Of a DNA stretch of 24,759 bases, positions 16,894 through 24,481 are shown piece by piece (positions within the stretch are counted from its first letter, which is position 1; the number at the start of each line of letters is the position of its first letter). The DNA is from Prorocentrum cordatum (taxonomy: Eukaryota; Sar; Dinophyceae; Prorocentrales; Prorocentraceae). The translations under genes were made by a program, and so were the position numbers. Location of the stretch: positions 55,001 to 79,759 of the forward strand of contig CAUYUJ010001298.1 in NCBI GenBank assembly GCA_963575745.1. Direction: 5' to 3'. The notes under the pieces were generated by a model that worked only from the letters and a program-made list of their open reading frames with translations, did no database searches and was not told where the DNA came from.

Positions 16894-17045
16894 GCCGGGC
16901 CGGTCCCTCTACAGGGGGGACATTCAGAAATAGTCCAAAAGTAGTCTGGGGACGATGTTTTCAGTATTTTTGAATATGTTTCGAATATTTTTTGACTAAT
17001 TTTAATTTTTCGTCCGAAATCCGCCTATAGGGGGTCATGCCCGAC
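16894..17045 (+). mobile_element. T-family TIR element, copy 2 (complete)
   Basis: 152 bp. The left end, GCCGGGCCGGTCCCTCTACAG, and the right end, CCTATAGGGGGTCATGCCCG, are inverted copies; right arm reversed: CGGGCATGACCCCCTATAGG. The interior is AT-rich (ATTTTTGAATATG, ATTTTTTGACTAATTTTAA). Nearly the same length as copy 3 (155 bp). It is too short to encode a transposase, so it would be non-autonomous (MITE-like). Confidence 0.65.
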
Positions 17046-17270
17046 CTAAGTTAGGTAGTAAATCACGGAAGCTTCCGCCCGTCTTGGTTTGAGTGTGTAT
17101 CGGCGGTCAGCGCCCAACAGCGCTCAACAGCGCCAAATACTGCTCCCAACATTGCCGAACGGGGCTGATCTCGCGCCCCAAATAACGCCCATCAGCGCTA
17201 CATAATAGCGTCATGTGAGGGAGATGCATTATGTCCGCTTTGCGCGCGATTGGGCGCGCCATTGGGCGCC
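17046..17270. other. Unique spacer with CAGCGCC repeats
   Basis: CAGCGCCCAACAGCGCTCAA-type short repeats at 17107-17134 and GGGCGCGCCATTGGGCGCC near the ORF start. This is the presumed 5' region of the 17271 ORF; no promoter or spliced-leader acceptor can be singled out, though several AGs are present. Confidence 0.35.
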
Positions 17271-17792
17271 ATGGGGACGACCACAAGGACCACAAGCTTC
17301 CGTGAGTTGTTTTCTAAGGGACGAAAGCCGACAGCAGTTCCAGGCCATCTTGCACATGGCTCGCCGTCGGTGTCGCCGCGGACGTCGTCCAAGAGAGGCA
17401 AAACTCGCCTGCCAGCACCTGGCGTTGTTGATTTTTGGGCAACATTTGCTGCTGTTCGGGCATCGTCCCAATTTTTGTCAATTTCGGCGTGCCAGCTGCT
17501 GGCTGCTACTCTCTATCACAGTGGACCTGCTCTCACGGTGCAGGCGAGTTGGAGGGAGTGGCTGCAGTGCTTGTTCCATCTCTGGCCAAGGGCCAAGTTG
17601 CCGTCTCAGCGAGTCTGGGACCTCCTCCTTTCCTTTTCCAGCCTCCCTGCAGCAGTGAGCGAGGAGCAGAGATGGGACGGTTCGGATGCAACTCCTGGGA
17701 GGTCAAATTCTGTTTTTGCCCTGGTCCGAAATCCGGCTGAATCCCGCTCAATCTGGCTTCATTCCGCTGAATCCCGCTTTAATCCGGCTTAA
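17271..17792 (+). CDS. Hypothetical protein, 173 aa, intronless ORF
   Basis: ATG at 17271 (context GCGCCATGG) to TAA 17790-17792. It is one of the few long ORFs here that is not driven by microsatellites: basic, Ser/Thr-rich N-terminus (TTTRTTSFRELFSKGRK), then a hydrophobic middle (VVDFWATFAAVRASSQFLSI, SACQLLAATL), then WREWLQCLFHLW and a Ser/Glu-rich tail. The last ~22 codons run through a 10-11-bp minisatellite, so the C-terminus may be repeat-derived. No transmembrane span is certain and no family was recognised. The minus strand is partly open. A retrocopied or single-exon gene is possible. Confidence 0.38.
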   Translation: MGTTTRTTSFRELFSKGRKPTAVPGHLAHGSPSVSPRTSSKRGKTRLPAPGVVDFWATFAAVRASSQFLSISACQLLAATLYHSGPALTVQASWREWLQCLFHLWPRAKLPSQRVWDLLLSFSSLPAAVSEEQRWDGSDATPGRSNSVFALVRNPAESRSIWLHSAESRFNPA

Positions 17793-17797
17793 TCCGA
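17727..17797. repeat. 10-11-bp minisatellite (AATCCSGCTN)
   Basis: About seven copies of AATCCGGCTG/AATCCCGCTC/ATTCCGCTG in direct orientation. It overlaps the 3' end of the ORF at 17271. The non-multiple-of-three period makes the encoded tail frame-unstable. Confidence 0.85.
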
Positions 17798-18055
17798 GGC
17801 CCGCTCCGGCATAACAGCCCCCCAATGGGGCTTAATCCTCTTTTATCTTTCCGACGAAAACCTCCCAGTAGTTGCCTCCTAGGGACGGTGGCCATGCCCC
17901 GAGCTGGCTCCGAGAGGCCTCGGAGGAGGCGACCCGTGCCGAAATCGGCCTCCGCGTGGCCACCCCTTGATGCCCAAGCCAGCGGCGCCCTCCGTCCTCC
18001 GCCCGCCACCGCGCCCTCCTTCTTCCCTCGTCTGTCGCCCCCATCGTCACTCCTC
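17798..18055. other. Unique GC-rich segment
   Basis: A plus frame from ATG 17894 reads MPRAGSERPRRRRPVPKSAS then AWPPLDAQASGALRPPP before dissolving into the CT tract. Codon bias is fair, but no stop, splice site or motif defines it. Confidence 0.25.
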
Positions 18056-18220
18056 GCCCTCTTCCTCCTTCCTCCTTCATCCTCCATCCTCCATCCTTCT
18101 CCTCTTCCTCCTCCTCCTCCTCCTCTTCCTCCCTCTCTCTCTCTCTTCCTCTCACTCTCTCTCTCTCTCTCTCTCTCCTTATCTCTCTCTCTCTCTCTCT
18201 TTCCCCCTCCCTCTTTCTCA
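18056..18220. repeat. TCC/CT pyrimidine tract
   Basis: TCCTCCATCC-type repeats pass into pure (CT)n at 18131-18200 and TTTCCCCCTCCCTC. All-pyrimidine for long runs. Confidence 0.9.
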
Positions 18221-18345
18221 TTTGTTGTATTTACATGTAGATATGTTTGTGTGTTTATGCCTTATATATACATAGATGTGTGCTTATGCATATGTTTACA
18301 CACATATGTAGATATGTATACACATGTGCATGTACAGGTATATCA
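18221..18345. repeat. Degenerate TATG/CATA AT-rich repeat
   Basis: ATGTTTGTGTGTTTATGCC, TATATACATAGATGTG and similar alternating purine-pyrimidine words, a decayed relative of the long YATG array at 23404. Confidence 0.65.
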
Positions 18346-18448
18346 AAATCAATATGTCGATTCCCCCGTGTGCCAACACGGATGTGTATCTTCGTCCCTC
18401 ACCGCCGTCTGGCCATCTAGGCTCATGCGCGCGGCCGTTTCTGAATAA

Positions 18449-18603
18449 CGGTTGGGCCAGGGACCTAAACGGTGTTTTTGGCGATTTCGTGGGCCGGTTT
18501 CGTTTCGACTTCGTTTTGAGGGAAAGGCGATTCGAGACAAGCGAGGGAAAACGAAAACAAAAAGAAAACGAAACACACCGTTTAGGTTTGGCCCTGGGTT
18601 GGG
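18449..18603. mobile_element. Foldback element with ACCTAAACGGTGT ends
   Basis: ACCTAAACGGTGTTTTT (18463-18479) is mirrored by AAACACACCGTTTAGGT (18571-18587), 16 of 17 matching; outside these, CCAGGG and CCCTGG also face each other. The interior is CGTTTTC/GAAAACG-rich, and its halves are roughly complementary, so the whole ~150 bp may fold. Length is similar to the F1 and T elements, but the ends are unrelated. Confidence 0.6.
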
Positions 18604-18725
18604 CGCTGCTGCTGGCCCTTGGGCCGGCACCCTCGACGCCGCGCCGCGGCGGAACTAGATGCCCATCCTCCTTTGCGCCCGCCACGCCGTCGCGCAGGGA
18701 AAAAGGCGGAGGGGGCCGAGGCGGC

Positions 18726-18869
18726 GGACCGCGGAGGAGGGCGGAGGGCGCGTGGCAGCGCTCCGTGCGACCCTCCTCGGACGGGAGCCAGGGCGCAAGG
18801 CGAAGGACCGCGGAGAAAGGTCCGGGGCGCGCGGCAGCGCTCCGTACGACTCTGTGGAAAGGGAGCCGG
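18726..18869. repeat. 79-bp tandem duplication
   Basis: GGACCGCGGAGGAGG (18726) and GGACCGCGGAGAAAGG (18805) begin two units that share GCAGCGCTCCGT and GGGAGCC. The period of 79 is not a multiple of three. The surroundings 18604-19030 are GC-rich unique DNA with all frames open and no credible exon. Confidence 0.75.
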
Positions 18870-19031
18870 CCCGCCAGGCTGACAGGGTCCCCCCCGTCGT
18901 CGAGGTCGCAATCGGGTGAAGAGGGCTGGTACCAGCTCCGAGGTGGACGCGTGGCCTCCGAGATCACAGGAGGGTTCTCGGTGCGGGCAGGGGTCAGGCG
19001 AAGGGCTGCGCGGTTTCCCAGCGGGCTCGTC

Positions 19032-19050
19032 GGGGCCCTGGCGCGGTGGG

Positions 19051-19115
<65 letters not shown>

Positions 19116-19270
19116 GGAGGAGATGAGGAGGAGGAGAAGGAGGAGGAGGAGGGAGGAGGAGGAGGAGGAGGAGGAGGAGGAGGACAAGGAGGACAAGGAG
19201 GAGGACGAGGAGGAGTTGGAGGAGGAGGAGGAGGAGGAGGAGGAGGAGGAGGGGCCCTGACGCGGTGGGT
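19032..19270. repeat. Microsatellite block between 20-bp direct repeats
   Basis: GGGGCCCTGGCGCGGTGGGT (19032-19051) and GGGGCCCTGACGCGGTGGGT (19251-19270) differ at one base and bracket a pure (GAT)n tract (19054-19113) plus a GAG/GGA tract (19113-19250). The arrangement looks like a microsatellite-bearing insert with a duplicated flank, or repeat growth inside an older tandem duplication. Confidence 0.8.
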
Positions 19271-19368
19271 CAGGACGAAGGCGCCACCCATCGGGCGCGA
19301 GCAGCAGCGGGGTTCTGCACGACCCCTCGGGGCGGGGGCCCCGCTCGCGCGGTGCGCAACGGTTCGGG

Positions 19369-19592
19369 GGGTGGAGGGTTTCTCCGAAGGGCTTAGGCGA
19401 CCCGTCCTCTCTCCTCCCTTCCTCCCTCCTCCTTCTCCTTCTCCATCCTCCTCTCCTCCTCCTCCTTCCTCCTCCTCCTCCTCCTCCTTCTCTCCTCCTC
19501 CTCTTCCTCCTCCTCCTCCTCCCTCCTCCGCCTCCTCCTTCTCCTCCTACTTCTCCTGTGGTCGCCTACGGTCCTGGAGGAAACCGTGCAAG
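19369..19592. repeat. Module A - (TCC)n - module B, copy 3
   Basis: Module A (GGAGGGTTTCTCCGAAGGGC...) at 19371-19405, TCC/CTT repeats to about 19552, then module B (GGTCGCCTACGGTCCTGGAG) from 19559. Same order and orientation as at 7530. In the GTC-GCC-TAC frame, module B reads VAYGPGGNRA here and VAYGPGGSRA at 7697, and three of the four base differences in those ten codons are third-position synonymous. Confidence 0.65.
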
Positions 19593-19746
19593 CCCGCGAG
19601 GTCAAGCGGACAATGGCGGCGCCCTCCCAGCAGATGCGGCATACCAGGTGGCTCAGAGCATGACCGCGGGCGACAACCCCTACCGATGCACGGTTACTTT
19701 GGGGAGGAATTCTGGGTCTCTTCAGAGCCTCTTTGGAGCCTCTTAG
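19559..19746 (+). CDS. Possible exon starting at module B
   Basis: The frame reads VAYGPGGNRASPRGQADNGG, then ALPADAAYQVAQSMTAGDNP and YRCTVTLGRNSGSLQSL, with TAG at 19744-19746. A donor-like CAG|GTGGCT follows AAYQ, so the exon could end near 19652. Composition is good up to about 19700; the last codons enter the CTCTTGGGGCC minisatellite. No family was recognised. Confidence 0.35.
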
Positions 19747-20235
19747 GAGGCTCTTGGGGCCTCTTCCAGTTTCCTGGGGGGCCTCTTGTGGGCCTCTTGG
19801 GAGCCTCTTGGGGACCTCCTGGGGCCTCCATGGAGCCTTTCGGGGCCGAGGGCTGGAAATGTCCGTTCGGGTCCCCTGTCTGGGCATGCTCTTGGTGCTG
19901 CCTTGGAGGCCTGTTGGGCCGTCTTGGAGGCGTTGTGGGGTGCATTGGGGTCCTCTTGGGCGGTTTGGGGGCCCTCTTGGACGCCTTTTCGGCCGTCTTG
20001 GGGCGGCGTGGAGCGGAAAAGGCGAGAACGTCCAAATCTTGAAACAACCACAGGGAACTTGATACATTTTGCCCCGCGGGGCCCTCTTCGGGAGTACTCT
20101 TGGAGGCTTCTTGGGACGCCTTGGCGGCCTCCTGGGCAGTTCGGAGGCCTTGACGGCGTTTTGGATCGACAGTTTGGCGATTCGGGGCCCTCTTGGACCG
20201 TCTCTTGGGCCTCTTAGGGCACTCTTGGGCTGTTC
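19700..20235. repeat. Degenerate ~11-bp minisatellite (CCTCTTGGGGG)
   Basis: CTCTTGGGG, CCTCTTGGGAG, CCTCCTGGGG and CGTCTTGG words recur every 10-12 bp, interrupted at 19850-19900 and by an AT-richer piece at 20033-20065. On the minus strand it gives Pro/Lys/Arg-rich frames (KRPPRGPQEA-like), part of a 415-codon minus ORF at 20941-19694 that also covers the plus exon at 20681; that ORF is thought to be a repeat artefact. Confidence 0.75.
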
Positions 20236-20680
20236 TGGTATTCTCGGAGGCCCCAGGACCCCCAGGGAGGGATGTGTTCTCCCCCCTCTCCCTGGGGCCC
20301 CCCTGCCCCCCCCCTTCCCCCCCTCTCCTTTTGGACCCCCCCGCCGACGGGGAGCGATGCGACATCGCGAGACAATTCTTGCGCTGACAGGCTTGGGGAT
20401 GAGGTTGCAGGGGAAGGGGACAGCGGAGACGACGACTGACGGAGACGACGGCTCGAACAGCCAAGCCCTTCACACACGCCGACAGCGTCGGCGGATGATG
20501 GGGGGTTGCCAGAAGTGGTCCTGGCCCGAGGTGGCCTGAAGCTTTCCAGGGTCCCGAGTGCCTCCGGGGACCCCCCCCCACGGGGCCCGGGGGCGCCCAT
20601 GGGCTCCAACACTGTGCGAAAGGCTGGGGCCGCCTTTCTGGGTCAGGGCCGCCTCTGGCAGCACCCGGCCGTCGTGGTAG
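20236..20680. other. Unique segment upstream of the 20.7-kb exon
   Basis: C-run-rich at 20265-20345 (a possible i-motif/quadruplex strand pair), then ordinary GC-rich DNA. Weak plus frames (GSNSQALHTRRQRRRMMGGC, stop 20539) have no clear splice borders. The segment ends in GTCGTGGTAG, the acceptor proposed for the exon at 20681. Confidence 0.3.
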
Positions 20681-20863
20681 GCGCTTCATCATCACCTCCG
20701 CCGTCATCATCCCTGCCTTCCGATCCCTCGACCGCGCGGGCGGCACGCGCGCTTGGCCTGGCCCCGCCCCGAAGGGTTGCCGCGTGTCGGCCGTGTTCGT
20801 GAACTCCTGCGACTCTCTCGGGATCGCCACGGCCTTCATGGAGGCCTGTCCGGACGAGGGCGG
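20681..20863 (+). CDS. Probable internal exon, unknown protein
   Basis: The clearest exon of the window. After GTGGTAG the frame reads RFIITSAVIIPAFRSLDRAG, then GTRAWPGPAPKGCRVSAVFV and NSCDSLGIATAFMEACPDEG, and ends in phase 2 directly before GTGAGG. It begins in phase 2 as well (183 nt, 61 codons). Of its 60 full codons, 53 end in G or C. It has no ATG near the start, so it cannot be a complete gene. It combines a short hydrophobic stretch (FIITSAVIIPAF) with three Cys near the end. No family was recognised; exons upstream and downstream were not identified with confidence. Confidence 0.62.
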
Positions 20864-20993
20864 GTGAGGAAGGAGGGCAGGGAAAGAGGAACACATGCGG
20901 GGGAAGAGGGGAGAGAGAGGGGGGAGGGGGAGGAGAGGCAACGGAGGAGGAGGAGGAGGAAGAAGAGGATGATGATGCTGCTGCTGATGCTGC

Positions 20994-21043
<50 letters not shown>

Positions 21044-21238
21044 CTGCTGATGATGATGATGATGCTGATGATGATGATGCTGATGATGATGATGGTGATG
21101 CTGATGATGATGGTGGTGGTGGTGATGATGATGCTAACGCTGATGATGGTGATGCTGATGGTGATGGTGATGGTGATGATGCTGGTGATGGTGATGATGC
21201 TGCTGATGATGAGGAGGAGGAGGATGAGGAGGAGCAGG
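20864..21238. repeat. Purine tract, TGN array 6 and GAG tract (likely intronic)
   Basis: Begins with the donor GTGAGG of the exon above. Purine-rich GGGAGAGAG/GAGGAGG to 20975, TGN triplets at 20976-21210, then GAGGAGGAGGATGAGG to 21232 and GAGCAG. As it follows a donor directly, this micro-satellite block most likely lies in an intron. Confidence 0.8.
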
Positions 21239-21368
21239 GGGACCAGTGCAACCCCAAGGCTCATCAACTTTCCTGCAAAACGCCCTCCCTGCAAACTCCT
21301 TTGCCATAGGTCCCCACAAGGCTTCGTTTTCACTGAGGGACACACCCCGTTGGAAGACAAGCTTTTTG
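21239..21368. other. Short unique segment
   Basis: 130 bp between the GAG tract and the satellite; no frame or motif recognised. Confidence 0.3.
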
Positions 21369-22035
21369 ACATCCTGAGCCGCACCAAAATACCATTCCTG
21401 GGACTTTCACGCCGCAAATCAGCATAACTGCTGCGTCCTGACGATCCTGAATCGTGCCGGAACACCATCTTTGAGACTTCGACACTGCGAATCAACGTGA
21501 CTGTTGTGTCCTAGCGGTCCTGATTCGTGCCAGAACATCATTCTTGGGACCTCAACCGTACGAATCCATGACGCTGCTATCACCTCGTGTGACGAATGTG
21601 CGCAGCGATTAGGCGAGACTCACATTTTGAAAAGGAACCGCCCTCCATGCGTGAATCTTTGGGGAACTTTTAGACGAATGTGCGCAGTGCTGATGCGAGA
21701 ACCACATATTGAAAACCACCCACCCCCCAACAGTGAAACTCTGGCAAATTTGAAGACATGATTGCGCGGCGCTCAGGCGAGAAACACATTGAACACGTAC
21801 CGTCTTTTCTACCCGTAAGTAAACATTTTAAGCGAATGTGTGCGGCATATAAGTGAGGACCATATTTCGAAAACCTCCCGCACTCCATCCGTGAAGCTGT
21901 TGAACATTTTTAGCTTAAGAATCCGAAGATGCACAGAAGCATTTGGCGACACGTCAGGCCCGCCCTGGGGACACGTCAAGGGGTACGGCAGGGAGGAGTT
22001 CTGTATAAGGAAAGGGGGGGGAGGAGGCCATTCAT
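21369..22035. repeat. Higher-order satellite, block A
   Basis: Composed of unit R1 (73 bp; full copies 21400-21472 and 21473-21545, partial copies on each side) followed by four R2 units (starts 21591, 21673, 21755 and 21832; 77-82 bp; marked by GAATGTGCGC and CCATCCGTGAA), then a ~120-bp tail that includes GGCAGGGAGGAGTT. The whole recurs about 636 bp downstream as block B. Units diverge moderately and contain indels; no frame is conserved. Confidence 0.92.
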
Positions 22036-22700
22036 GGGAGTTCAACGCCGCGAATCACTGTTACTGGCGCGTGTCGACGGTCTCGAACTGTGCCAGAGCA
22101 GCGTTCCTGGGACGTCACCACCGCGAATCAACGTGACTGCTGCGCCCTGACGTTCCGACATCGTGCCAAATCACCATTTCTGGCTCGTTGGCCGTGAGAA
22201 TCCTTGAAACTGCTTGCAAACTCTTGCGACGAATGTGCGCGGCGCTGGGGCGAGAGCCACATTTTGATAAAGAACCGCCCTCCATCCGTGAATCTCTGGC
22301 AAACTTTTAATATGAATGTGCGCAACGCTTGGGCGAGAACCACATTTTGAAAACCACCCGCCCCCCATCCGTGAGTCTCCTGCAAATTTTATGGCAGATG
22401 TGCGCGGCGCTCAGGCGCGAAGCATATTTCGAAAACCACCCGACCTCCATCAGTGAAACCCTTGCTCATTTAAACGAGGGTGCGCGGTGCTGAGGCGAGA
22501 GCCACATTTTGCAAACGTCTCTCCATCCGTGAAGCTGCTGCAATTTGTTAAGACGAATGTGCGCGACATTAAGGCGATAGCCACATTGTTTTGAGAGCCA
22601 CCCGCCCTCCATCCGTGAAGCTGCGACAAGTTCTAAGCTTCAGGATCGAATTGGTGAGGAACATCTCGGGCGACTCGGGGTGCGACAGGGAGGAGTTATT
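22036..22700. repeat. Higher-order satellite, block B
   Basis: R1 copies at 22036-22108 and 22109-22181 (both exactly 73 bp) and a partial at 22182-22227, then five R2 units (starts 22228, 22311, 22393, 22473 and 22552) and a tail with GCGACAGGGAGGAGTT. It has one R2 unit more than block A and a shorter tail, showing that both the 636-bp block and the ~81-bp unit have been duplicated. Confidence 0.92.
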
Positions 22701-22702
22701 CA

Positions 22703-22868
22703 GTAGGACGAGGGATGGAGGAGGAGGCGGCGGATGAGGAGGGCGGAGGAGGAGGATGAGGAGGAAGAGCAGGAGGAGGAGGAGGGCGGAGGAGGAGGAG
22801 GAGGAGGGCGGTGGAGGAGAAGGTTGAGGAGGAGGAGGAGGAGGAGGAGGAGGAGGAGGAGGAGGAGG
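22703..22868. repeat. Purine-rich GGA/GAG/GGC repeat
   Basis: GGAGGAGG with GGCGG and GATGAGG interruptions, pure GGA at 22829-22868. Confidence 0.85.
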
Positions 22869-22925
22869 ATCAGGCGACGGGAGCGAGGCGGGCCCCGACC
22901 GCCGCCCCGCCGCCGGCCCGCCGAG

Positions 22926-23042
22926 GCCGGCGTGCCCCACGTGATCTGCTGCAACGGCCAGATCTTCGACGGCGCGTGCAAGATCTTCACGCGGGCGCCG
23001 CGCGCCGCGCCCGCCCGTGCGGGGCCGGCGCCGCTCCCGTGA
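22926..23042 (+). CDS. Probable exon, unknown protein
   Basis: After a C-rich tract ending CCGCCGAG the frame reads AGVPHVICCNGQIFDGACKI then FTRAPRAAPARAGPAPLP, with TGA at 23040-23042. All codons but one (37 of 38) end in G or C, the strongest bias seen here. It has a Cys-Cys pair and a third Cys. It is either a terminal exon or ends at CC|GTGAAG, putting the T element that follows inside an intron. No family was recognised. Confidence 0.52.
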   Translation, partial: AGVPHVICCNGQIFDGACKIFTRAPRAAPARAGPAPLP

Positions 23043-23043
23043 A

Positions 23044-23198
23044 GTCGTGCTCCTCCGGCGGAGTATTCGAACAATAGTCAAACATAGTCGGGGTACGATC
23101 TGTTTTTTACCATCTCGAGCTGTTTTCGATTTGTTTGTTTGTTTTTTTTTGTTAGAAGAAAATCGTCCCAAATCCCCCTGTAGGTGGACATGCCCGAC
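23044..23198 (+). mobile_element. T-family TIR element, copy 3
   Basis: 155 bp. The left end, GTCGTGCTCCTCCGGCGGAG then TATTCGAACAATAGTC, matches copy 1; the right end, CCCCCTGTAGGTGGACATGC then CCGAC, matches copy 2. Ends are mutually inverted (CGGGCATGTCC when reversed). The interior is T-rich (TTTGTTTGTTTG). It lies directly after a convincing exon. Confidence 0.62.
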
Positions 23199-23403
23199 CT
23201 GACGCTCCCGTCGAGCGGCCCTCCAGGCGCCGGAGGGAGGGTCTATCCCTATAGGCCTACCCCCAGGGCTTGCCCCTATGGGCCTGCCCAGGGCCTACCC
23301 TGAGGCCCGCCCTGTGCCTCTGCCCCTGGGCCTCTGCTACCAGGCTTGCCCCAGGCCGACCCCCAAGTGGGGCCTGCCCCTGGGCCGATCCCCAGTCCTT
23401 GTT
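23199..23403. repeat. Irregular GGGCCTGCCCC-type minisatellite
   Basis: CCCCTATGGGCCTGCCC, CCCCAGGGCTTGCCCC, GGCCTGCCCCTGGGCC and similar words recur every 12-25 bp at 23245-23395. A plus frame (GLPPGLAPMGLPRAYPEARP) is open but follows the repeat. Unique sequence only at 23199-23240. Confidence 0.6.
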
Positions 23404-24134
23404 TTGTGTGCATGTACGTATGTATGTATGTATGTATGTATGCATGCATGCATGTATGTATGTATGTACGTATGTATGTATATCTGTATGTATGTATGCA
23501 TGCATGCATGCATGCATGCATGCATGCATGCATGTATGTATGTATGTATGCATGCATGCATGTTTGTATGTTTGTATGTTTGTATGTATGTATGTATACA
23601 TGCATGCATGCATGCATGCATGTATGTATGCACGCATGCATGCATGCATGTTTGTATGTTTGTATGTATGTATGTATGTCTGTATGCATGCATGCATGCA
23701 TGCATGTATGTATGTATGTATGCATGCATGTATGTATGTATATGCATGTATGCATGTATGCATGTATGCATGTATGCATGTATGCATGTATGCATGCATG
23801 CATGTATGTATGTATGTATGTATGTGTATGTATGTATGTATGTATGTAGGTATGTATGTATGTATGTATGTATGTATGTATATATATGCATGTATGTATG
23901 TATGTATGTATGTATGTATGTATGTATGTATGTATGTATGTATGTATGTATGTATGTATATATATATGTATGTATGTATGCATGTATGTATGTATGTATG
24001 TATGCATGTTTGTATGTATGTATGTATGTATGTATGTATGCATGCATGCATGCATGCATGCATGTATGTATGTGTGTATGTATGTATGTATGTATGTATG
24101 TATGTATGTATGTATGTATGTATATATATATATA
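23404..24134. repeat. 730-bp (YATG)n alternating purine-pyrimidine array
   Basis: Tetranucleotides TATG and CATG with few exceptions (TTTG at 23563-23581 and 23651-23660, a CTG, an AGG). Because G, A alternate with T, C throughout, nearly the whole array is alternating purine/pyrimidine, and GCATGCAT stretches are palindromic. All frames are stop-free on both strands (Met-Tyr-Val-Cys or Thr-Tyr-Ile-His), so the ~300-codon ORFs are artefacts. It ends in TATATATATA, just before a splice acceptor. Confidence 0.95.
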
Positions 24135-24155
24135 CACCCTTGGTCTCCACCGCAG

Positions 24156-24459
24156 CTGGTTGGTGGGCCCCTTGGTCTGGGCCCTCCCTTCCGAACTACC
24201 CGAGATGCACCCAGCCTTGTCTCCGCGTACGGCGACTATCAAAAGAAGTGCTCTTAACATTGGAAGATATCTAGCTTTCTTGCCCACGGAGTTATCGAAA
24301 GTTGTGCAGTTGGCAGCCTCACTGGGAGCCGCGAGGTCTTCTCTAGGTTCGCGTGCAACCCCTCTCCGCTGGGCGGACCTAGCAGAACCCGACGGAAGTG
24401 GAGACAGTTGCGCAGTGACTGACGCACATCGACACCTGATGTACCGCGGGTGTGTCTGA
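24156..24459 (+). CDS. Probable terminal exon, unknown protein
   Basis: After ACACCCTTGGTCTCCACCGCAG the phase-2 frame reads WLVGPLVWALPSELPEMHPA, later RYLAFLPTELSKVVQLAASL and TPLRWADLAEPDGSGDSC, stop TGA 24457-24459 (about 100 residues). Composition is ordinary, with alternating hydrophobic and polar stretches. G/C-ending bias is modest. The YATG array would be in the preceding intron. Opposite-strand frames are also open, so the strand is likely but not proven. No family was recognised. Confidence 0.5.
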
Positions 24460-24479
24460 CACCTGATGTACCGCGGGTC
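24431..24479. repeat. 28-bp tandem duplication at the ORF end
   Basis: GACACCTGATGTACCGCGGGT occurs at 24431 and again at 24459, 28 bp apart, with GTGTCT between. The first copy is in the exon's last codons, the second after its stop. Confidence 0.85.
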
Positions 24480-24481
24480 CG

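Noticed and set aside
16625-16933. Collagen-like ORF (GPPGPPGSP)
   Set aside because: Short, in very GC-rich DNA, and it continues into the T element; the Gly-Pro-Pro run is only nine residues.
19694-20941. 415-codon minus-strand Pro/Arg/Lys-rich ORF
   Set aside because: Driven by the degenerate CCTCTTGGGG minisatellite and GC-rich DNA, and it overlaps the much better plus-strand exon at 20681-20863.
21369-22700. CRISPR-like regular repeats
   Set aside because: Units are contiguous tandem repeats of 73 and ~81 bp with no unique spacers, in a eukaryotic context.
23257-24459. Long Met-Tyr-Val-Cys and Thr-Tyr-Ile-His ORFs on both strands
   Set aside because: The YATG tetranucleotide has no stop in any frame. 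Only the segment after the acceptor at 24155 is kept as an exon candidate.
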